Shown: positions 11,990 through 24,110 of the stretch, piece by piece
Numbering within the stretch: position 1 is the stretch's first letter
Layout: each line of letters starts with the position of its first letter
Source: Ignelater luminosus
Taxonomy: Eukaryota; Arthropoda; Insecta; Coleoptera; Elateridae
Reading direction: 5' to 3'
Assembly: GCA_011009095.1 (NCBI GenBank)
Contig: VTPC01008682.1
Span: forward strand, 32,252 to 96,251
DNA length: 64,000 nt
Made by a program: the position numbers and the translations under genes
The notes under the pieces: model-generated
What the model was told of the DNA's origin: nothing
The model's database searches: none
Seen by the model: the letters and a program-made list of their open reading frames with translations, nothing else

Positions 11990-14775
11990 CTATCCATCAA
12001 GATCGGTGTGTACGACGGTAAAAATACTGGTGCTATCATTGAAAGTAGCCTTCCAGTAAGTACATTTTTATCCTTGCCGTTCAATAACATTTTTTTCTTT
12101 GAATCTTTTATCTTGTAGTTACGCAGAACTGTAGACCAGACAAACAATTGAAACTACGGCTGCTCGTAAGAAATTTTTTGCGAGTAGCTTATATACCACT
12201 TGTCTTTGGTAGGAACTAAGTATATTATAAAGTTCTTGTTGACTTCTCGACGGTCATACACTATAGCTGTATACATTCTTCATTACTGGTTTCTGCTTGA
12301 AATCAGTGACCGTTTAGTAGTTCTATACTTTTTTTAATCGTGATGGAGATTACCTGATGGCTTAGTAGATGATATGCAGTACTTGTTGCTGAATGAGGTG
12401 GTGGTGTCACCGACTACAAAGACAATTTCTGAAAGCATTGGAGTTAAAGTAATTTGTGGTAGATTTTTTGACACTAACAGGGTTTATCCCAATTGTATTA
12501 TGTTAATAAATTTTTTGCACTTTGGTAAAATAAATAATTAGAACTTTTTGATTAGGAACAATAACATTTCTAATGATGTTCTTTTTTTATTTTTCTTTCG
12601 ATAATGATATTATCAAAAAAGGAATGTTAATATCTTTAAAATAATAGTATATTGACCAAAAAAACAAGACAGCATTAAATGAGGCCACTAATTTATTACT
12701 CCACGTGATGAGTTAACAATACGTCTAGAGTACAAAGAAATTTCAAAATTAACCCTTCTGCTATCAATTTACTAGAAACACTTAGGTGATATTTGGTAAC
12801 GCACCGACATGTTTCCCTCTTTGAAAAGCAACATATTATTAACCAGGTGTTTAATGGTTAAAGGTCCTAGAGGCAGATGCTCTATGTAATGTGTGTCAGA
12901 GGTGTTGATGTGTGATTTTCTGTGCATACTGTACTGTTATTAGTTGGGCGTAAAAGGAATAATAATAATAATAATAATTGGATAAAGAATACTTGTCTTT
13001 AAGAAAGTTGCTCTTAACAAAAATTGCTCGTGAACACCATTTATAGAATTTAATAAAATGCTGTTCGGTTTGTCTCGAAAATTCTAATTAATTATTTTAT
13101 TAACATATCGAGAATAACATTTTGATAACCGTTATTTTTCTTGTAGTCGTAAAGATAAGCCGATGAGCTGCTGTTTAATAAAGCAAACTAATAGTCCGAA
13201 CTTAATAAGTTGTCAACTCTTAATTCAGGAATTGGCATGTTTGACTACATTAGAAAGTTGAATTCCTGTCACCCTAGAAATTTATAAGATGAACATTTTT
13301 TAAATCCCTAAAAAAATGACTAACATCCTACATGACATCAATTTGTAGAATTAAATTTCAAATAAATGATGTTGTACTACATCAACTACATAATTTAACA
13401 TTATTTCTTCTATGTAATTGTACTTGTACACGTCTAAATCTAATATATTTCTTTAAAAGGCATATTTTTCAGTTAGTAAGATAATAAAATGGTGTAAGAT
13501 GTCACTTTGGAATGTTTTAGTTTACATGGATAGTGCAATATTTTAATTTTAATAGGAGTGCATGACTGTAATTACTTACGAATCAAGCCGACTTCTTGGA
13601 GACAGGTGTAAAAGACCGGTCTTTGCGTGCCAATCTACCAAAATACCAACCCAGAAGTATGCTGCCGTATCAGCTGAATTAATTAGCAATTTAATATGTC
13701 GTAGAATAAGACAGCTGAACGCGACACGTGCTAGCGATCCGAACTGGATTAGTTCTATAAATGTATTTGATTATCGTAGGTGAACCTTCTTTTTTTACTC
13801 ACCGATGCGGAAGAAATGCAGTTTTAACGTCCCTGAAAAGAATTTAACGTAAAATTCTTTAGTGCACACATTATTCGGCAGCTTAAAATGGCACCTTACG
13901 ACTGTCTGAAATGATGTTTTCTTGGTTTAAAGGTGTGTTATTTGCACTATCGTTGGTATTTTATAATCTTAATCTTATTAACACCCACACGGAATACTCC
14001 TTAACTCATCCTTCGTTGACTTTCAATTTATGCTATTTTAGGCTGATACAAGCTTATTAAAAAGTGAAAATTTAATGTTCCGGTAAATTAATACCTTCCT
14101 AAAATTAGTCTGACAAGAGAAAAAAAAAACTATTTTATAACAGTATCTGTCATTATATTTTAATTTTTTCTTCAGCTTAAACTCTTAATTTTCCACTTTG
14201 ACAAAAAAGAGGTCTTTTTATATTTCTTTACAAAATTGTTCTATAGTATTGTATACCATAAAAGCTCAAAACAAAGTGTTTATAGGTGCCACTGTTCTTA
14301 AATTTTAATTTCGACTTTTTGTCGTATGTTTTTATGTTTATGCTAATCTTAAAAGTTCAAGTAGTGACTTAAAGGAAATTCCTTAGATTTCTCATAGATA
14401 TTTTTACCTTTCTTGCGACAACCCTCCATAATAGATTTTATATGGAATGAAGAGCAAATCTTTAAGCAAGTTACACTATGGAATTAAATTTTATTCCTGA
14501 AAAGTATATCTCATTGAAGATCTTGTCCAAATGCACTTAAAAAAAAGAGATAATGAAACTATTTATTTGACAATTTCCGTGGTAGTTAGCTTCTGTTCAA
14601 TGTCAGAGGTATTATAGTATGTAGGACTATGCTAGTTTCATTCAGTTCTATTGTTGGAAATAACTTTCTGCTTTTACCATTTCAGTATTTATTAACAATA
14701 TGGATAATTGTTTATTGAGGTTGCTTGAAGAGCGTTGGTTCAATGAGCGCTTCTATCACGTTTTAATACTAAAGT
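11990..14775 (+). pseudogene. Scattered exon-like pieces resembling an unconventional myosin motor domain (tentative)
   Basis: Four pieces occur in the right order. At about 11998-12058, IGVYDGKNTGAIIESSLP stops at a GTAAGT and recalls the myosin stretch with GA-I-E-LLEKSR. At 12119-12168, after a TTATCTTGTAG acceptor, LRRTVDQTNN continues to a TGA and then NYG, recalling the 'ERNYH' stretch. At 13556-13780, between an ATAG acceptor and AG|GTGAAC, 74 residues end ...WISSINVFDYR, recalling the end of the head before GFE. At about 14700-14773, CLLRLLEERW recalls 'GLLSLLDEE'. The in-frame TGA, poor phase agreement and missing exons suggest a pseudogene or very diverged gene. All of this is similarity by eye from memory of the family. 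Confidence 0.3.
12958..12978. repeat. (AAT)7 microsatellite
   Basis: Seven AAT units in a row, read directly. Confidence 0.9.
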
Positions 14776-15059
14776 ACAACTCTTCAGAAGTCTCTGTCCA
14801 CAGTAATATTACAAGGAATCAAAAGTCAATAAGAATAAGGAAAGCCAAAGTACGAGTTCACAAGGAAACGGAGAATAAAAATTGTGCTTTCAAGTTTTAC
14901 TTCCAAGAATTCTTAACATATTTAGTCTGGATAAAAATAACATCAAATACTTGGCTTTATCCACAGAAGTTAATAAAAAACGAATTTATTGTTATTTCGA
15001 CACATAAAACAAGTTTCCATGATATTAATGATAGAAAAATACAAACAGTTATATAAAAA

Positions 15060-17085
15060 AGGGAGGACAAGGATTCAACTCTGGGTTCAGTATGTTACAC
15101 AATTTTCACAATCAACTTTCCTTTAGCACTAGGTTATAAAGAGGGCAAAAAGAAAAGACAAAATCCAGTATGGTTTACCAAAGAAATTGAATTGATATTG
15201 GTAAAAGAGATAAATGACCAGTACAGAAAATGGTTAACACAAACAAGTGACCAAACAAGACAAAAATATAAAGAAAAAGACAAAGAACCAAGAAGAAACA
15301 TTAAAGAAATTAAAAATCAATACTCGGAACAAAAATGCATACAAATATAGTCTGATAGACGGTGCACAATCCACAGAAGTTTGGAAATCTATAAAACAAA
15401 TGAAATATAATGAGACTAACAAAACAAACAGTTTAATTGAAATGGAACAGTGGAAAACACATTACAGAAATATTTTAACAGAAAATAGGTACAATGATAG
15501 AACGAGGAGGATGAGAGAAAATTAGAAGAATTAGATGATAACAGAATACTCATAACCGAAGAAGAGGTAAAGCAGAACTTAAAACAAATGGAAAACTCCA
15601 GATCTACTGATCCCTGATATACGTATACCTATAGAGATGATAAAATATGGAGGGAAACAAATTGTGAAAAGAATGAAGAACCTAATAAATAATTGCTGTA
15701 GTTCAATACAAATATCCCAAGAATGGAAAACATCGTTTATTACCTCAATTTCTAAAAAAGGGAATAGAAAAAATCCGGGTTGTTATAGAGAAATTGGTGC
15801 TACAAGTAGTATTAGTAGATTATTTGGAAAAATACTGCAGAATACAATTAAATTGGATGTTGGTTAATTAATGAAGAACAAAGCGGATTCGTAGCAGGAC
15901 GATCAAGTGTGGACAATCTTTTCATAATACAGCAACTACTGGATAAGAAGATAACCGTAGGTGAACAAATACATTTAGTTTTTATTGATTTAGAAAAGGC
16001 ATACGACTCCGTTCCGAGACGTAAATTATGGAAAACGTTGAAAACTATAAACATCAATCCTCATAGGCTACAAATTGTTGAAGAAATGTATAATGACAAC
16101 ATAGCATACATTAGAATAGGAAAATATCTATCTAATCCTATAACGACCACGAAAGGTTTTCAACAGGGATGCAGCTTATCCCCTTTACTATTTAATTTAT
16201 ATATAGTAGCAGTGTTGGAAAGATGGAAAAGAAGTTGTCAGGGAATGGGAATACCCATCAGTGAAGATAACATTTTTACGTTGAAAATTGCTGACGATCA
16301 GGTGGTGATAACTGAAGACGCAATCGATCTGAAATATATACTCAAAAAACTTCATGACGAATACGAAAGATGGGGATTGCAGATTAGTTTTAAAAAGACA
16401 AAGTATCTAGTAGTAAACGGTGATGAGCGATTTGAAGTCTTACTTAACAAAGAAACTGTTGTAAAACAAGTGCAGGAATTTAAATATCTTGGGGTTATAA
16501 TCAATACAAATGGGTTGGGTGTGAAAAAAATTAAACATACGATCCAAGATAGCAGAAAAGTTATAGGCAGCGTTAGCTTCTTGTGGTGGGACAAGAACAT
16601 ATCAAAAAAAAAATAAACAAAGGATAGGACAAGTTATGGTGGAATCAGTCTTCCTCTATGGCTGTGAGATGTGGACAGTTAATACAGAAATGAAAAGAAG
16701 ACTACAGGCCGTAGAAATTACCTTAAACCAAGTGCGAGAATATCTAGATTAGAAAGAAAAACAAAGACTGAAATTAGAGACCGAATAGGAGCAACAGAAA
16801 CAGCAGAATTGAACGCAGGAATCTGAAATGGTTTAGTCACTTAATGAGAATGGAGGAAAATAGATGACCAAAACGAATATTTCAGTGGACTGCACCAGGG
16901 AAAAGAAAATACGCTCGCTATAGACGATCTTGGAATGAAGGAATCAGAAAAGCGATGTCAAATAGAGAACTAGATGAAGATATGGCTCAGGACAGAGAGG
17001 TATGGCGAAGAAGAGTGGGTATACAGCATTTAGCAGCTGTCAATGATGTATAAATAAAATGTTAATGTAATGTAATGCAGCATGA
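15060..17085 (+). mobile_element. 5'-truncated LINE (non-LTR retrotransposon)
   Basis: Pieces of one ORF2 occur in order but in changing frames. The endonuclease-RT linker comes first (NPVWFTKEIELILVKEIN near 15165-15215, then a lysine-rich helix). The reverse transcriptase core follows (15909-16616). The usual C-terminal domain comes last (YGCEMWTVN near 16660; PGKRKYARYRRSWNEGIRK near 16890-16945; stop TAA at 17051-17053). The 3' end carries a short TAATG/ATGTA repeat tail at about 17060-17085, typical of LINEs without poly(A). The apurinic endonuclease domain is missing, as expected after incomplete reverse transcription. Confidence 0.85.
15909..16616 (+). pseudogene. LINE reverse transcriptase fragment
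   Basis: This is the best preserved 235 codons of the LINE at 15060-17085; the fingers region lies upstream in another frame. Palm motifs are visible: FIDLEKAYDS (residues 25-34, first catalytic Asp at 27), FQQGCSLSPLLFN (84-96) and the catalytic box, which reads IADD (127-130) instead of the usual YADD. The end of the palm/thumb shows FKYLGVIIN. The first ATG lies inside the domain and is not a real start. Frameshifts upstream and downstream, and the altered catalytic box, make it inactive. Confidence 0.85.
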
Positions 17086-17279
17086 TATTATAATGTATAT
17101 ACATCGAACCCAAATATATGTATAACTTTTCTTTATTCTTAGAATTCTGTAAATTCCATCAATATGCTGACGAAACTCAGTTATAAATTCTGCTTACCGT
17201 AGATGACACCTTATAAGTGCTAATGAAACATTAAGTAAAGATACGTACATAATATTTCTCTTCTACCTTACTGTGTCGA

Positions 17280-18175
17280 GGTAATCGGTCAGGCGAGATG
17301 ATTAGTTTTTACAGTCAGTAACCATTTGTTCTGCCACTCTCCAACTAAAGCTTCAATTAGTTAGTGCTTTTTCTATTTCACTATTCCAGGTTCTGGTAGG
17401 CCTGCCTCTTTTATACATCCGTGCCATGTGCCCGAATCACATCGACTGTTTTGTCTCCAATTTAGTCAATGATGATTTCATATTGCATCTTTCCCGAATT
17501 ATTTCATTTTTGACACGATCCCGTCTCGTTACTCCAATTGCCGCTCGTAGATAACGCATCTCGTACGCCTGAATTTTGCTTTGGTTTTATAAGATACTGC
17601 TGCCATCTGTCAATAATTTGTGTCTCTAAAACCAACAAATTACCCTCAGCATTCTTAATACTGTCACTCTCCTCGTTTTATCTTTTCTCAGCATTACCTC
17701 TGCTATCTCTCTCCATCTTATTAGCAAATTCCTCCTATTATTGAGTTTGAGCTTCTTTTACTTTTTATTTGACGGTTTTTCTCGGTTCTTTGTATTTTTC
17801 ATAGTTGCTGGGTGTTTTATTACCTAGGTATATCTTCTATAGTTTTTTCTTTTTAACGACTTCTGTTTTTATGTCCTGATTCCACCATGCCGTTAGTTTA
17901 CATTTCCTTTCTCTAATTATCCCGTAGACTTTTTCTCACTTCACAAACTAATTCTTTAAACATTGCCCATGATACTTTTAAATCTTCTTTATTTGTCCAA
18001 TTAGTTTCACGTATTCTATCGTTTAACATTCTGCTATATTCTCTTCTAATTGTCACATTCTGGAGTTTGTATACTTTAATGCTACTTTGATTATATTTCT
18101 CATTATCCATTACTGCACTCACTTCAGCTACGCTCTCTTTCTTTAATTTAATTTCCACCGGATTTAATCTCGCTT
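17280..18175 (-). mobile_element. LINE remnant with the reverse transcriptase deleted
   Basis: On the minus strand, 18158-17913 encodes a linker segment of LINE ORF2 (IRREYSRMLNDRIRETNW ... WAMFKELVCEVRKSL), followed by the TAWWNQDIK motif. Decayed helices in shifting frames follow down to about 17610 (FANKMERDSRGNAEK, RWQQY). Directly after this, from about 17590 to 17280, comes the C-terminal ORF2 domain (YEMRYLRAAIGVTRRDRVKN, then FGHMARMYKRGRPTRTWNS). The whole reverse transcriptase core that should separate these parts is missing, so an internal deletion joins near 17590-17605. Confidence 0.75.
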
Positions 18176-18289
18176 AAACCTAGTCACTCTTCCATAAATA
18201 AAATAGTGCCCATTCTTTAAATTAATACAACTATGTCTTCTTTTAAACGCAAATAAAACAACCGCTATCTTGTTGGGGTCTTTCAGGTT

Positions 18290-18475
18290 GAGGGAGGCGG
18301 TTGAGCTTTCAATGAATATTAACTCAGCTGCACCATCTTATACTACCTAAATTAAATTTTGATGATATGGTGTATGGATCTGTGCTGTTTTAAAATGCGT
18401 AATAAAATATAGGAGTTGCCATTAAAAAAAATATCGATGACGTCATATCTTCTACACGACTCACCCTGTATAAAT
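18290..18475 (-). repeat. Possible MITE end (ACAGGGTGAGTCG terminus)
   Basis: Read on the minus strand from about 18474, the sequence starts TACAGGGTGAGTCGTGTAG and runs into GACGTCATCGATA. A start of this form is common at the ends of short insect DNA transposons. No matching inverted end was found, so it may be a fragment. Confidence 0.3.
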
Positions 18476-18479
18476 ATTT

Positions 18480-21400
18480 TCTGTTTAAAAAAATGCGTAT
18501 TAAAAAATAAAAATTGACCGGTCCGAGTGTTTTTTCTAAAAGTTCGTTCCTCAATTTTTAAAAAATTTATGAACTACTTTACGTAAGCACCGTATATTTA
18601 AAAAATAATCCTAAAGGGCGCCAGCGTTTAAAAACTCAACAATTCAACAAATCTGGAACTATCGACAATCAGTAACAAAATCCATTTATAATTTGCGATC
18701 AAACAATTAATAAATATAAAAAACTAAAGTGTACATACAAAATATTAAATGTAATTCAAAAGCATTAAATGAAATATTTAATCTCAACTTCCAGAATAAA
18801 CACCATATTAAATAAAGTTAAAATCTTATCACTCAATACATTCTCTTAATCTTATATTACTGAATTGGTAATAAAATTTAGAAAAGTCAAAAATCTGAAA
18901 TATTCGAATTCTTAGATGGATGGAGGAAGTTGCCGGACCAGATGTCTCAATGATCTGAACTGAAGTCACATATACTTTGAATCCTCCACGTGAATTTCCA
19001 AAAAGGTTGGTCCTTGATATGAAAGTGCAATCTTCAAGGTAAAGTAATTAGCCAAAGAGAAATGGCTCTCATAAGACCTACTGAAGACCAAGACGAAAAA
19101 TACTTACCCTCGCCTGACTGAGGCTTATGACACACCTTATCCAAACCAATCCAGTCTCAGATCTTACAAAATAATTTTAATGTTTAAAACAAAGACTTTA
19201 GAATGAATATTTCTGATAATACAAACAACTAGACCAAGCAGCAATAAAAAGGTAAAAAAATCGATAAATTCCAAACACCCTTACGAAGACATAATTGTAA
19301 ATTACAATTCAAAATTAAATAAAACCAAATAAGCTTTACAAATGACCTGCTACAGAAGTCTTAATTTTAATTCATTTTAACTAAACCATAAAACAAAGAT
19401 CAACCCCGTCTGGGCTACCTTTAAAAGAATGAACAGTAAGAAACTAAAATCTACTAGCTACACCTGGCTTCCTATTTAAATTTTATACACAGATGTGTAA
19501 GGAAGGTGGAAACAATAACAATTAAAAAACAAATCTTAAATTACAATTACTAAATAGTAATGAAAAGACAAACCCTTATCAAATTCATAACCAGATTCAT
19601 ATTGAAATAATTTAAACAGAAATAGACGAAACAGCCGTGGCAGTTCAAAATCCTGCACTAGGAAATAAATTTAAATGTTTGAAACAAATTATAACTTGTC
19701 ACCCGCTTGCTATAATAAATAAATTGAAGAGTTCGTCAACCCCTAGTTGATTTCAAAATTAAAAAAAACCACTAAAAAGGTAATCAACCTATCAGTGTGA
19801 ACTCACAAGCAGCAAAAAAACCTCTTCAACAAGAGAAAGCTACAAAAAATACGAGATCACAGCGCCAGCACAGATTAACTACAATACATGTAACATGAGC
19901 AAAAAGTGAACGTTACAATGGAACCTATAATTGAAACAACAACTTTTACTTAGTCACTCGACATCTATGAAATTCTGAAATCGTTTATCGTAAGAAATTA
20001 TTCCTATAATGCAAAATTGATAATATACGTATAGATATTATTAAACCGACCCATTGTTGGAGTTATTAATAATAAAGGGACTGTGAGAATTGTGGTTAAG
20101 GGTACGTTATAGAATTTTCACATTCAGTTGGGTTTGGAGTAGTCTGTATTTTTAACTGTGTAAATACCAGTTGGTTTGAGCCATTTACATTTTATGAATA
20201 ATAAAAATAGTTCCAACCACCAACAAATATGTCTGTTATCCTAACCTGGCTTTTACTTGCAAGCCTATTACCTGCGAAAAAGTAAAAATCGTGAATAATC
20301 CAACTAATAGTAGTACCTTCTTACTTTCTGTACAATGTGGTACTTATCGTGTACAAATCACTTGTCGCGATCATAAGTACATGCCAGATTATATCAGATT
20401 CATCAACGATGATGTGGCAGTTTGAGCATGTAGTATCTACCACGGAAAAACAACATCCTTGTACTTGTTATCGTTTCTAACCGAATGTAGTTCGTCTTCT
20501 TATCTTTAATATTTACTTTTTTAAAAGACAATTTTAATGTTTTAACGTCATTAATAGCTTGAGAATAGCCTTTACTTAACAAAATATGGTGGAACACCAA
20601 CAACACAGACGCCTTATAAACCACTACCCGCTACTCTGCCACCGGCCTTAAAATCAGACAGCATTTAACATCAAAAAAACGCCCCTGTCATACCGCACAG
20701 ATCACCCTTCTACCACTTGAAAGAAAAGGAAATAGAATTCCTTACAACAGACGTCGAAAATTAACTGCAAATAAACAGACTTAGCTGCCAGATTAGCAAA
20801 GTTTCGGTTTTCTGACGTACAACAATTAGCCTTTCTGTCAACAAATGGATTAACTAAAAATACTGCAGTTAGCGGATTTCGACTCAGTCTGCGTTAGTTA
20901 CACCTAACAGTCTTGGACATTGCGAAAGTCTTTGATTCTTGTTGATTCCTTCATTATATCTCTAATCATAGGGTGAAAGGAGTATGAATAGGCAAACTTT
21001 TTGGGGTGATAGATATACCAGAAATAAACAAAGAATGTTTATAAAAAAATCTTTACTAGGAATATTCAGTAAGTGTAAATTTGATAGTTTGAATTTTCTT
21101 TTGCTGCTTTGGAATGGCTTACACACAAACAAAGAATTCGTGAATACGAATTCAGAGATAGTGCTCGTACAGCTAGCAGATTTTATAAAAAGAAACTTAC
21201 AAATCTACAAGTTTGGCTTTACTTGTGTGTAATTGTAAAGAGTGGTCAAATGTCTGAAATACGTATTAGCGCAAAACAATTACGGATAATTAGTGAATTT
21301 CAAACTCGGAAACTATCAAAAATTGAGCAAAGTTTTATACGAACTTTTTATTCAGCTTTATCCGGCCACCAAGTGGTGCCGATTGAAAAGCGCCTGCAAA

Positions 21401-21640
21401 TATTTGTTATGTTGCATTAATTATTTGTGTATTAATATTTAAGTTGTAAACCGTTTAAAATTAATTTTCCAATTAATGTGTTAGAAACCGCTAATACTTT
21501 TATATACTGTGAATTTCAATGAGTATAAGGTTTAATTTGATGGTAAATATTCTGCAATTCCGATCGATTAATAAATTGTATTTTTAATGATACTTGTTAG
21601 TCCCGTCGTCATTAATTATAGGTAATTAATTCTATTATTA
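18480..21640. other. AT-rich non-coding stretch
   Basis: Only short frames occur (20403-20624 on the minus strand; 20984-21232 and 21109-21420 overlapping on the plus strand). None has a recognisable domain, and the two overlapping plus-strand frames have no supporting splice or homology signal. Confidence 0.45.
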
Positions 21641-21750
21641 TTTGCTTTATGGGTGGGGAGAACCAATAGTATATTCCCCCACTAGACCGTTTGCTCCCAC
21701 GCAGAGCATTTCCGCTACAAGAGTTTGCTAGCGTGGGGGAACCGAACGGG

Positions 21751-21821
21751 TATAAATTGAAATGCCCGACCATCAAAAGGCAGTTACAGTCGAGCTCCAG
21801 CACTCGTAGGAGATAGACGTG
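21751..21821 (+). promoter_or_regulatory. Putative TATA + initiator + DPE core promoter of the 21.8-kb retroelement
   Basis: TATAAA lies at 21751-21756. An arthropod-type initiator TTACAGTC has its A at 21788. AGACGTG, a strong form of the downstream promoter element, lies at 21815-21821, exactly +28 to +34 from that A. A second CAGT has its A at 21782, 31 bases after the TATA box. Insect Jockey-type LINEs are known to use internal initiator/DPE promoters, so 21788 is a good candidate for the 5' end of the element. The TATA box could belong to flanking DNA. Confidence 0.5.
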
Positions 21822-24110
21822 CTCTTAAGCGCTCCGCACTTGCGACAAAGATCATACATTCTCGTCACGGTATCCCCTCCCTAGGGTCGATCCGTAAACG
21901 ACACGATGTGGGACCAACAGCAGTTCGACAAAGCCAGTGTAGCTGAAAGGCACCGCATGTGTCAGGAACTCTTAGCGAGTTTCGACCCAAAGGCTCTCCT
22001 CGACCCGGCGGCCCTCTCAAACTACAAGACTCTTCAAGCCTTCTAGTCGCAACATTCCTCTACCTTGCAAAAAGAAGCCACCGCCGCAGACAACGCAGCC
22101 AACGAAGATGATCCTGGACCCTCGACTTCGTATTCGACTTCGAACTCAACCGATTCCGCTGCAACCCAGAATAAATCCTCCAAGTGCCAGAAGCAGCAAG
22201 CAAGAAAAAAGGCGGCGAATGAGCGCGCTATCGTTGCCATCGCCAACGCCCCCCGCCTAGCAGACACCACGGCTGCACCCAACATCTCCGACGTCGTTTC
22301 GGTAGGCGTAGACGCTGCTGCCCTCGGACAGTCACGCTCCGCGTCAGCTGAACGCGACGTCGTGCCGCCGCCCGCATTACCCGGTCCGACCTCATACACC
22401 GCCGCTACCTACTCAGAGGTACTGCAACGGCCAAGTAGCGCGATGTCTTGCGCCTCGGCCATCTCCCAGCCACGCACAGAAGATTCAGAATCCGACAGCG
22501 AAGACGGTTTCACCACCGTCGACGGTCGCAGCAAACGAAGACGCCGAGATTCCCCTGTAGCCCAGCCGCTTCCGGCCTCGACGGCGAACCACTTCTCCGC
22601 GCTAGGCGCGGAAGGCGACGCCGTACTCTGAGGAGTTCCCGTCGGTCGGCATCGCAAGGGAACTCGCAAGGCGAGATTTGACTGTCGCGAAGGCAAAAAC
22701 CTCCGCGACGGAATAATAGTTAAGCCGCAGACGGAGCGGGACTACAGAGGAATCAAAGAATACCTCAACGAACTGAAGACTTCATACCACGCCTTTCAAC
22801 TAACATCGGAAAAGCCGTTGAAAGTCATACTCCGGGGGGTCCCGAAGCCAATACCCACCGACGAAGTGCAGGAGGCCCTCTCTAGTAGAGGCCTTCCTGT
22901 AACTTCAGTTCACCGAATGCGACGCGGCCCAGAGCGCATCCCACTACCTCTGGTCTTCGTCCTGCTGGACAGACACTCCCCAGAGGCAAAGGATATATTC
23001 CAAACCAAAGACCTGCTGGGCCTGCGGATAACCGTGGAATCACCTCGGAAAAGGACCACCACCAGCCAATGCCACCGCTGCCAGAGGTTCGGACACTCGC
23101 AGCGCTGCTGCAGGGCCCCGCCTCGGTGCGTGAAATGTGCAAGGGCACACCACACCGATACCTGTGGTAAGACACGTGAGAAACTGGTCACCTGCGCAAA
23201 CTGCGGTGGGCCGCACCCCGCCTACTACAGAGGGTGCCCAAATCATCCCCGACAAGAAGCGAGCCCACCACCCGACCAGGCACCCACCAGCAGTGCCGCA
23301 AACCGCGGTGACAAGCCACCTCGACCGCCTACACCACAGCCAGAGCATTCCATCAACCCCGCTCCTCGTGAGGTCATGAATCCAGCTGCACCAGTCAAGG
23401 TCACCGGCATCCCAAACTGGCTAGCCCTCCTAGGCGGCCTGGATCTCGCCAAGCTAACCCAAGCTCTGAAGAACTTCGGTCAGAAACTCTGCGAGGTTCC
23501 CGGTCTCGCGGAAATGCTTACTGCAGCCGCCACACTAATCCACGACATCATGGCCGCACTTGTGGCCTAAGAAGCTGAAGCCAACCAAATGGCGCGCTGC
23601 CCAGGGCAGACACTCAACTACCAACACCGTCAAATATACTACAGATGAAGGTATTGTGAGGCTACGCCTCGGTATACCGCAAGCCAAAAGTTCAACGTTC
23701 GAAAGGCAGTTGTGATCCCATTGAATCAGCTCTTCTGGTTCACTAGCGACTAACGACTCTATTCACTGCCTAGTGAATATCCTGGGGATATTGAATACCC
23801 AGACCCGCTATTTGGTGACAGGGTGTACTCTGTCCCATCCGATCGCTCTCTACCTTTCATCCGTCCGAGCGCCACATATTTTTGTGTTTAATTTCGGGGC
23901 TTTTGCACCTGCTTTGTACATTTATGTTTCTGCTTAAAAAATACTGTTTAGGTTTATTGTGACTTTTATTTGCACCGCAGACTTTCCTCTTTCAGCGGTC
24001 GACCCCTGGAGTGACCGGTCTCCATTGTAACTGCCCGGTGAGCCCTCCCCCGACCGCTTCAAGCGCGAGGTGGGGGAGTAAACCCCCTAAATAAATCTGG
24101 CGCCCGAGCA
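21788..24110 (+). mobile_element. GC-rich non-LTR retrotransposon carrying only ORF1
   Basis: A leader of about 118 bases, an ORF1 (21906-23570) and a ~540-base 3' region form a block clearly richer in GC than its surroundings. The 3' region shows AATAAA near 24090 but no obvious poly(A). No endonuclease or reverse transcriptase follows. The ORF1 type is the same as in the 9.4-11.1 kb element, but the two sequences differ greatly, so they are different families. The 3' boundary is uncertain. Confidence 0.6.
21906..23570 (+). pseudogene. Non-LTR retrotransposon ORF1 (gag-like, zinc-knuckle) with two nonsense codons
   Basis: One frame of 555 codons runs from ATG 21906 to TAA 23568-23570, broken only by TAG at 22044-22046 and TGA at 22629-22631. 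The start MWDQQQFDKASVAERHRM has good context and lies soon after the leader. Residues ~50-240 are low complexity, rich in Ala, Ser and Pro. Residues ~300-370 form the pre-knuckle region (LKVILRGVPKPIPTDEVQ, then LPLVFVLLD). Three cysteine motifs follow: CHRCQRFGHSQRCC, CVKCARAHHTDTC and CANCGGPHPAYYRGCP. The C-terminus is proline rich and ends in a hydrophobic helix. Such proteins chaperone element RNA. Two stops in an otherwise open frame point to fairly recent inactivation. Confidence 0.85.

Noticed and set aside
20984-21420. Two overlapping plus-strand open frames just upstream of the GC-rich element
   Set aside because: No recognisable content, and neither is supported by exon borders.
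22043-23452. Several long minus-strand and plus-strand frames over the second ORF1
   Set aside because: High GC content makes long antisense frames likely; only one frame has the cysteine motifs.
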